Assembly: GCA_028641055.1 (NCBI GenBank)
Contig: CM054059.1
Location: 44,900,477 to 44,964,476, forward strand
Direction: 5' to 3'
Length of the DNA: 64,000 nucleotides
Source of the DNA: Alopecurus myosuroides
Lineage: Eukaryota > Streptophyta > Magnoliopsida > Poales > Poaceae
In this document: positions 56,565 to 64,000 of the stretch, in pieces
How positions within the stretch are numbered: the stretch's first letter is position 1
How the letters are laid out: each line of letters starts with the position of its first letter
The notes under the pieces: generated by a model
Seen by the model: only the letters and a program-made list of their open reading frames with translations
Database searches by the model: none
Told to the model about the DNA's origin: nothing
Program-made: the position numbers and the translations under genes

Positions 56565-57780
56565 TGATGCTCTTAGACGTGATCACACGTTTGTTGGCTT
56601 ACCCCAAGAGGAAGGTATGATGTAGTCTAGCGGAAATTTCCCCCAATTGTGGAACCAGGGTTTATCGACCAGTAGGACTTTGAAAACTTGTAGAAGGTTG
56701 CTTGTTGTCTGGCGCGTCAACAAGCATGGAACCTGCACACAACACACAAACTCTCTCTTGCCCCCAAGTTTCCGAGAAGGTTGTTAGTCTTCTCGTGTTG
56801 CTAAAAACTAGAGAATTAAAGTTATAGAGTAATGAAAAACAATAAAAGTAAAAACGTTACAACAAGAAAACAAGGATGAAAGTGCTTGAAAGAAGGTTGC
56901 AATAATGAGGAAAATAGGACTGGGGGCCATAGTTTCGCTAGCGGTGTCTCTCAAAAAAATATGTTGGGTGAACAAATTACAGCTGGGCAATTGACAAATC
57001 ATGAACGTATAACGATACTATTATGACCAGATATAGTTCACGAGTTCTAACATCGTAGGAATTACGTCAAGGCATATGGACCGCTGTCCAGCATGCATCC
57101 ATATCTAAAAGTCCACCTCTAGAAATCTATCCAACAAATCTATTTGGTATTAAGTTGCGGCAACGAAGTGATTGCTTTGTGTGCAACAGACAATTGCATT
57201 AAGTAAAGTACGCAATGTAAGCAGTGGTTATCGTCAATAAACAAGAGCACCGCTGTTTTCTCCCTAGTGGCAACAGCACATCCCCCATCCGTCACGTTTC
57301 TATCACTCGAGCACAAATGTAAGGAGGGGTATGAACCCACTATCTAGCATATAAACCCTATCTTGGAGGTGAAAATAACTACCTGGCCAAGGTAATCATA
57401 AACACCGAACAACATTGCAAGACAACATTAAAACTCTCTACACATATAAGTGAAGCATCTCAAATTGACATGAACAAAATAATCATAATCTCATGGTTCA
57501 TAGGATCCTAGGAAACACAACATGCACAATTACATAACGGTGGTCTCGATCACGTGAGGAAACTCATGAGACTCTAAACATGGAGGCATGACGGAGAGAA
57601 CTACCAACTATCTACAGCTATGGACCCATATTCCCGAGATGAACTACAAACGCATCATCGTGGAGGCAATCATGGTGATGAAGAGGCCTCCGGTGGCGAT
57701 TCCCCCCTCCGGTAGGGTGCTGGAACAGGGCTGCAGAAGCCCTAGATTGGACTTTCGATGTGACGCCTCATGCGCAGACT
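56565..57780 (-). repeat. Athila-type LTR fragment F1
   Basis: An LTR fragment related to elements E and G (CCCCAAGAGGAAGGTATGATG). It lacks the PBS side and the promoter-distal end. It is followed head-to-tail by F2, offset about 1.2 kb. No genes. Confidence 0.7.
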
Positions 57781-59060
57781 TGATCACACGCTCGTTGGGT
57801 AACCCAAGTGGAAGGTATGATGTAGTCTAGTGGAAATTTTCCCCAGATTGTGGAACCATGGTTTATCGGCCAGTAGGACTTCGAAGTCTTGGAGAAGGTT
57901 GCTTGTTGTATGGCGCATCAACAAGCGTGGAACCTTCACACAACACACAAACTCTCTCTTGTCCCCAACTTTTGGAGAAGGTTGTCATCTTCTTGTCTTG
58001 CTGAAAACTAGAGAATTAAACGTATAGAGTGATGAAAAGTAAAAAAACGGTAAAACAAGGAAACAATGGTGAAAGTTCTTGAAAGAAGGTTGCAATAATG
58101 AGGAAAATAGGAGCGGGGGCCATAGTTTCACTAGTGGTGTCTCTCCAAAGAAAACAAACATGCTAGGGGAACAGATTACAGCTGGGAAATTGACAAATCA
58201 TGAACATAAAACAATACAATTATGACGAGATATAGTTCATGGGTTCTAACATCATAGACATTACGTCAAGGCACATGGACCGCTATCCAGCATGCAGCCA
58301 TATCTAAAAGTCCACCTAAAATAATCTATCCAGCAAATCCATCTGGTATTAAGTTGCAGCAACGAAGTGATTGCTTTATGTGAAACATACAATTTCATAA
58401 GTAAAGTACGCAATGTAAGAAGTGGTTATCGTCTGTAAACAAGAGCACCGTTGTTTTCTTCCTAGTCGAAACCGCACATCCCCATCCGTCACGTTTCTGT
58501 TAGTCGAGCATAGATGTAAGGGAGGTATGAACCCACTATCTAGCATATAAACCCTCTCTTGGAGGTGAAAACAACTACCTGGACGAGGTAATCATAAACA
58601 CCGGAGAGCATTGCAAGACAAGATTAACACTCTCTACAAATATAAGTTAAGCATCTCAGATTGACATGAACAAAATAATCATAATCTCATGGTTCATAGG
58701 GTCAAAGCAAACACAACATGCACAATTGAATAACAGCAGTCTCGATCATGTGAGGCAGCTCACGAGACTCTAAACATGGAGGCATAACGGAGAGAACTGC
58801 CAACTAGCTACTGCTATGGACGCGTAGACTCAAGATGAACTACTCACGCAATGTCTGGAGGTGATCATGGCGATGTAGAGGCCTCCGGTGGTGATTCCCC
58901 CCTCCGACAGGGTGCCGAAAGAGGCTGCAGAAGCCCTACATTGGACTTTCGAGGTGACGGCGCCTCTCCGTATATTTCGTGGAAAATAACTCTGTCCCCA
59001 AACTTTTTAGGGTTAAGGGAATTTTATTGGCGAAGAGGCAGCGAGAGGCTTGTCGCGTGT
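57781..59060 (-). repeat. Athila-type LTR fragment F2 (tandem with F1)
   Basis: This matches F1 along its length with moderate divergence and extends about 100 bp further (past GGACTTTCGAGGTGACG). It begins at TGATCACACGCTCG, directly after the truncated end of F1. The open frames at 57588-57830 and 58851-59102 have no domain. Confidence 0.7.
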
Positions 59061-59778
59061 CGAAACGAGGACACCGGGAGGGACCCATGTTCAACCCGCT
59101 GATTTGTTTGGCAGTGGATGAGGGAGACTTCTGCATCATCTCTCCTAGATTGACAGAATGGGGAGGGGGAAAGAGGGAGAGCCAAAGGCACAACACACTA
59201 ACACATATTTTTTACCAAGTTCAGGCCATCGCGAGATGGATCCCTACGTCCTGCATGTCTGATCTGGAATTACCTTGTCGAGGTGTAGCTTACAATGGTG
59301 AAAGTGCCTCTATCTATCTATCTATCTATATATCTCTCTTTCTTTATCTCTTTCCAACTTTGCTTTTTTGCCCCCTTTTCTTCTTCTGCCTTTCTCCTCC
59401 CTTTATACTCCTGGATCCCTCCCTCGTGCAGGGTCACACACGCATTTATTGCTTTGTGGAGGGTTACACGTGGAGGCGGAAGGCAGAGGGACCGCCTCCC
59501 ACGTGTAACCGCCACCTCCTTCCTGCGACGGGAGGCCACGGGTCGGCCGTGCACCCGGGGCGCTGCCCCCCCGGGGGAGGCAGTTGACTGTAGCTCGTTC
59601 AATCAGGACTGTCCACCATGACGGCCTATCTCGCCCATCCGAAGATCGGGGGACCCCCCGAAGGCATTACACCGACAGTAGCCCCGGGGTGTCGGGCAGT
59701 AATGTTGCAAGTTACTGACCCACGCCCTCTGGTGCCAGAGTTGACAAGGGAGTGGTTGCTTCTTGATGACTTTGAGAT
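59061..59778 (-). mobile_element. Unassigned LTR-like fragment inside leader of element G
   Basis: On the minus strand a segment from 59746 starts TGTCAACTCTGGCACC and runs through GC-rich DNA, a (CTAT)n run at about 59312-59330, and a GATCCATCTCGCGATGG segment (about 59231-59247) like those near Gypsy LTR ends. 59747-59778 is leader next to the PBS of element G. The GC-rich open frames on both strands (59295-59621) carry no domain. Confidence 0.4.
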
Positions 59779-59796
59779 TCCCCGGCAACGGCGCCA
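59779..59796 (-). other. Primer binding site, tRNA-Asp, element G
   Basis: A perfect TCCCCGGCAACGGCGCCA on the plus strand, 10 bp left of the LTR at 59807. Confidence 0.88.
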
Positions 59797-59806
59797 GAAA
59801 TTAGCT

Positions 59807-61369
59807 TGATGGTGCAGATCTTGCACTCGTTGGGAGACCCCAAGAGGAAGGTATGATGAGTACAGCAGTAGTTTTCCCTTAGTAAGTACGAGGAAGGAGT
59901 AACTTCAGAAGGTTGAAGCAGCTGAGATGGCAGGGCGCACTACCGGTTCAGAAGCAACATGGAACCTACACAACACAATCAAATCACTTTGCCCCAACGA
60001 AGCAGTGAGGTTGTAAATTTCACCGGTTTTGCTGAACACAAAGAGGTTAAACGTATGGTGAAAATAGTAGGAAAACAGTAGGAACAGTATGAAAGCAGTA
60101 GGTGCTTTATCAGTATGAGGAAAATGGACCGGGTTCCATAGTTCACTAGTGGTGTATCTCCGAGAAAGATAAATAACATGTGTGGTGAACAAATTACAGC
60201 TGGGCAATTGACAGAAATGAAGGTTGCACCATAGTGCATATGCAAGACATAAAGATTACTATGTGATTCATGCGGGCATTACAACAAAATACATAGACCG
60301 TCATCCAACTACATCTATGTGTAATAATCCACCCTCCGAATATCATCCGAACAAACGTTGGGTATTAAGTTGCAAGCAACAGATTATCGCAGTAAGCAAA
60401 GTGTGTAATGTAAACAATGTAAACTAGGTAAACACTGTTGTTTTCTCCCTAATGGCAACAACACATCCTCCATCCGTCACGTTTCTGTCACTCGAGCACA
60501 GATGCAAAGGAGGCATGAACCCACTATCGAGCATAAATACTCCCTCTTGGAGTTACTAGCATCTACTTGGCTAGAGCATCTACTAATAATAGAGAGCATG
60601 CAAGATCATAAATAAAATATGCATGAAGATAACATGATAGAACTATAATCAGAAGACATAGCATTCAACATTCATCAGAACCCAGCAAACACAACATGTT
60701 GCATTACATAAAGATGATCTCGATCATGTGAGGCAGCTCATGAGATCGAAACATGAGGTACAAAGTGGAGAGAACAACCATCTAGCTACTGCTATGGACC
60801 CGTAGCCCAGGGATGAACTACTCACGCATCACTTCGGAGGAGGGCATGACTGTGAAGACCCTTTCGGTGATGAATTCCCCTCCCGGCAGGGTGCCGGGGA
60901 GAGCTCGAGAACCCTCCCGGTCTAGGGATGACGATGACGGAGGCCTCGGGTGTTTCTTGGGACGAAGTGGTATATTTTTAGGGTTGATATGTTGGGGGTA
61001 TAAATAGGCGAAAGGGCAAAGGCGGTGGAGGCCTAGGGGCCCCACACCACCCCATGGCGTGGCTAGGGGCGCGCCGTCCTATGGCTTGGGCCCCCTCTGG
61101 CCCCCCTACGGGCCTCTTCGGGACTCCATGGAACCTTCGGGAATTCTAGGACATCCGGACTTTGAATTTTCCAATTCCGAGAACATTTCCAGAACAACTT
61201 TTCTGAAACTAAAAACAACAGAAACCAGGGAACTAGCTCTGTGGCATCTTGTCAATAGGTTAGTCCGGAAAATCGATAAAAATGACATAAAGTGTATAGC
61301 AAACATGTAGGAAACAACATGAGAACAACATGGAACATCAGAAATTAAGGATACGTTTATGACGTATCA
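59807..61369 (-). repeat. Athila LTR G with PBS left and PPT right
   Basis: The LTR opens TGATGGTGCAGATC and ends TATGACGTATCA. A perfect PBS lies left and the PPT-like ACATCCCCAAGCTTAG (61370-61385) right, so it faces internal DNA on both sides. Its TATA-like CTATTTATACCCCC on the minus strand is at about 60996-61009. Confidence 0.85.
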
Positions 61370-61698
61370 ACATCCCCAAGCTTAGTTCCTACTCATCCTC
61401 GAGTAGGTAAACGATAAAAACACATAATTTCTGAGGTGACATGCTACCAACATAAACTTGATCATCAATAATGTAAAAGCATAAGTAAGCTAAGACCATA
61501 GAACTTCAACACAAGCATGATAAATAGAATTTTAACAATAAAGCATAGCAATCACCTAGCATCATGAGAGGTAACACAAATAAAAGATCATGAATAACAA
61601 TGCAACGAAATATATACGTTTGTTTCAAGCATAGAGATAACATGGCAAAGTGATATTTCTCTAGTCCATAAGAGTGGGGCAAAACATAAATGCCAGGA
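61370..61698 (-). mobile_element. 3' internal end of an Athila element beside LTR G
   Basis: This matches 4645-4975 (element A, 3' internal) in order and orientation, from CATCCCCAAGCTTAG to ATAAATGCCAGGA. It is interrupted at CAGGA (61694-61698) by the next element. No gene. Confidence 0.85.
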
Positions 61699-64000
61699 TG
61701 TCGCACCCTGATTTCTAGGGGATACTCATCGGGCCGAACTGGATAGCAGATGCTCGGATTATGGGGCATAACTGCTCCCACGTCCCAGCTTCCTGGTAGG
61801 CCTGCGCTTATGCGCGACAACACAAGCCCTGCTATTCCATCGTCGATGTAAACTATCCACTAGAGATCAAAGGCACTACTGTCGACGTACTTCATACCAA
61901 TCACACATGGTACGTCAACAGCGTTAAACGAATGATAATCACAACATATCTCTAAGACACAAAAGATTGAAATAAGATTGCAAATAGCTCTCATTAGAGC
62001 AGAGATAGCAAATACAATCATTCAGAGGACACATGTCCCAACAATACATCAGTACAATACAGCGGAAGCATTCAACATGTCTGAGTACAGACAAGAACCA
62101 AATAGGCCTAAGAGGCCGGGAACAAACAGACGGAGCCCATCCACGAAGTCTCGGATCCTGCCCGGGTCCGCTATCTACTCGTCAGCAGTCTCGTCATACT
62201 CCACGTAGTAGCCACCATGTAGATCTTCGGAAACGTAGGTCTGCGGAAACCACAGCCCCAAAGGGGGTCAGTACATAAACGTACTGGCAAGCAAGACTCA
62301 CAATTCACCAAAGTGTAACCCGTCAACACCAAGCACAGATGCCTTGGGTTCAACGGAAGAGAGGGGATATAGAAGATGCTGCAACTGGCTGCGCTAACCA
62401 ACTACAGAGATTCTACCACTTCCGGCTAACAGAAAAGGAGATAAGATCGAGGATTGTAGCCAACTGAAAGATAACTTCAAGCAAACCCATCCTGGATCTC
62501 GCCCCTTATCCAAAGAAGCAATCCGAGGATAACTCACACAGTTGTATTAAAGGTGAATCAGGTTATTGTGTCATCAACCTATTACTAGTCAAGTTATTAA
62601 TCATTGGGTGTAACATGTTTGATCATTATGTTTAAGTTGTCCTGAGTACTTGTTAGCCAGTACTTTCACCAAGTAATCCATAACCGTGGAAACACGGCTT
62701 CTCGAGAAGATTATCCCTGCAGGGTTGCACCAATTTGGCCGTACACGTATGAATAACCCGCCAGATGGGAGATCACCCCACCAAGCGGGGCACTCAACAC
62801 AACCAACCATTCTTCGCATCAAGCCCAAAGCACCTTGGGCGCACGGCTAATCGAGCCCAGAAGAAAATGGACCCTCATAGCACTCTAAGAACGTGTCCCC
62901 CTATATGCCGACTACGAAAGTTCCACCCTGGCCTGGGCTCGCAAAAACATGCATGCGGCAAATGGAAAACACGAACTAAATGAGGCGATTTGGACGAGAT
63001 GCGAATCAGGTCAAGTTGAGGGGGGCGCCCATACTCGCTTCCCACATGCGGGTAGTGCGCTCATCATGGATCAGTAGACAAGACCCTTTTCCTATTAGGG
63101 TCGACACTAGCAGGCCTCAAAACCACACAGGGCCTCCTGCCGGTGCCTTATCATCAAATTATTATTAATAGTAACATTAGCACGATTGATTGATTAAACA
63201 TCGAGCCCCCAGAACATAATAGAGTAGTAACAGAAAGTAACGGGTAACAGACTCGAGCAAAACAACCTAAGCATGCTAGTAAGACACGGGCAACAAGCAA
63301 TGGTTATAGGTATGGAGGTGAGGCAATATCAGGGTTAAGGGATTCATGTGATAGGTTCGTAACAGAAACAACTACTACTAAGGCTAGCAGGAAAGAACAA
63401 CGGAAAGTATCGGTAACCAAGGTTGAAAGGAACACAGTGGTTCATGTGAGTGATAACTTGCCTGCAAACCCAGTAGCCTGGTACTGAGCTAACTCCTTAG
63501 AAGGGGTGTCGTAAGTATCGTCGGTCTCAACGTCGTCGTGTAGCCGAGAAGAAGCAAACAAACAATGCAGAAAGATAAACAATCAATATCATGGCATAAT
63601 GCGCAAACATGGGATGATGCATGACCATTTAATTGATGCATAGAAATTACTAGTTGACAAGATAGAAACAGGATTAAATGGACCCATATGCAATTGGATT
63701 GCATATGGAAAGCCCATGATTTATGGTTGAATTAATTGTTTTACAACTAATCATCATATGAAAGTTGATTAGCATGATGCATGGATGAGGAAAACAGCAA
63801 AATAACAACAATAGAATCAATTGGAAATAAGGTTTACCAAGTTTGGAAATTTGTTTATTAAGTTAGGAAATTTTGGTTACTTAAAGGGTTACACAAGAAT
63901 TTGTTGTTTTCACCAATTTTAATTGTTCAAAATAGATAACCAAGTTTATATTTGAGAAGAACACAAGATTTTGGGTGGATTACATGTTTCACTTGTTGAA
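61699..64000 (-). mobile_element. Second giant-LTR (LARD-type) element, LTR end, runs off the window
   Basis: It starts TGTCGCACCCTGATTTC directly after Athila DNA. A block at about 62640-62750, read on the minus strand (CCCTGCAGGG, then AAGCCGTGTTTCCACGGTTATGG), matches the LARD LTR at about 9390-9460, which indicates minus orientation. No PBS adjoins 61699, so this edge should be the outer end of a 3' LTR. At least 2.3 kb of LTR is present without a TG...CA close. No coding domain was recognised; open frames at 61978-62278 and 62765-63168 are unsupported. Confidence 0.6.

Noticed and set aside
59310..59340. CTAT microsatellite as a functional repeat
   Set aside because: A short simple repeat in a decayed LTR-like segment, without further structure.

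Overview
The window reads as intergenic DNA of a large-genome grass. The closest match is a Pooideae/Triticeae-type genome (wheat, barley or rye relatives). The reasons are nested BARE/Angela-like and Sirevirus Copia elements, Athila-lineage Gypsy elements primed by tRNA-Asp, giant-LTR non-autonomous elements, and a CACTA transposon carrying plant gene fragments. I found no intact host gene, no functional RNA gene and nothing prokaryotic. All boundaries were read by eye from terminal TG...CA, TIRs, primer binding sites (PBS), polypurine tracts (PPT) and target-site duplications (TSD).

Layout, left to right. 1-2804: 5' part of a minus-strand Athila-type Gypsy element (D). 2805-3259: a severely deleted Athila derivative (C). 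3260-4644: an Athila LTR with a PBS on one side and a PPT on the other. 4645-5147: 3' internal end of Athila element A. 5148-12169: a LARD-like element with one 4.9-kb LTR and a gag-like ORF with four zinc knuckles, lacking its 3' end. 12170-12804: a second copy of 4524-5147, so the host is duplicated around the LARD. 12805-15402 and 28713-31905: the rest of element A, split by a complete 13.3-kb Sirevirus (15403-28707, TSD GTAAT), which itself holds a 1.43-kb PIF/Harbinger-type element (22784-24213, TSD TAA).

31906-50717: a BARE/Angela-like Copia element in an internal-LTR-internal-LTR arrangement. Its right LTR is split by a complete 9.93-kb CACTA transposon (39875-49804, TSD AAC). The CACTA holds about seven 670-bp tandem repeats, two tRNA-like modules, and exons of Bax inhibitor-1 and ribosomal protein eL37. 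50718-52943: Athila copy B, inserted into Athila copy E (52944-55921). 55922-61698: decayed LTR pieces, including a 1.2-kb tandem LTR duplication and another LTR with both a PBS and a PPT. 61699-64000: the start of a second giant-LTR element in the opposite orientation.

The window therefore describes a nesting history. Old Athila copies received a LARD, a Sirevirus and a Copia element. DNA transposons then landed in those. At two places a retroelement is truncated on one side and followed by a repeat of its own flank, with short copied filler at the join. This points to repair-associated template switching or unequal exchange. Most coding regions are broken by frameshifts or stops. Several of the stops are C-to-T changes at glutamine codons.
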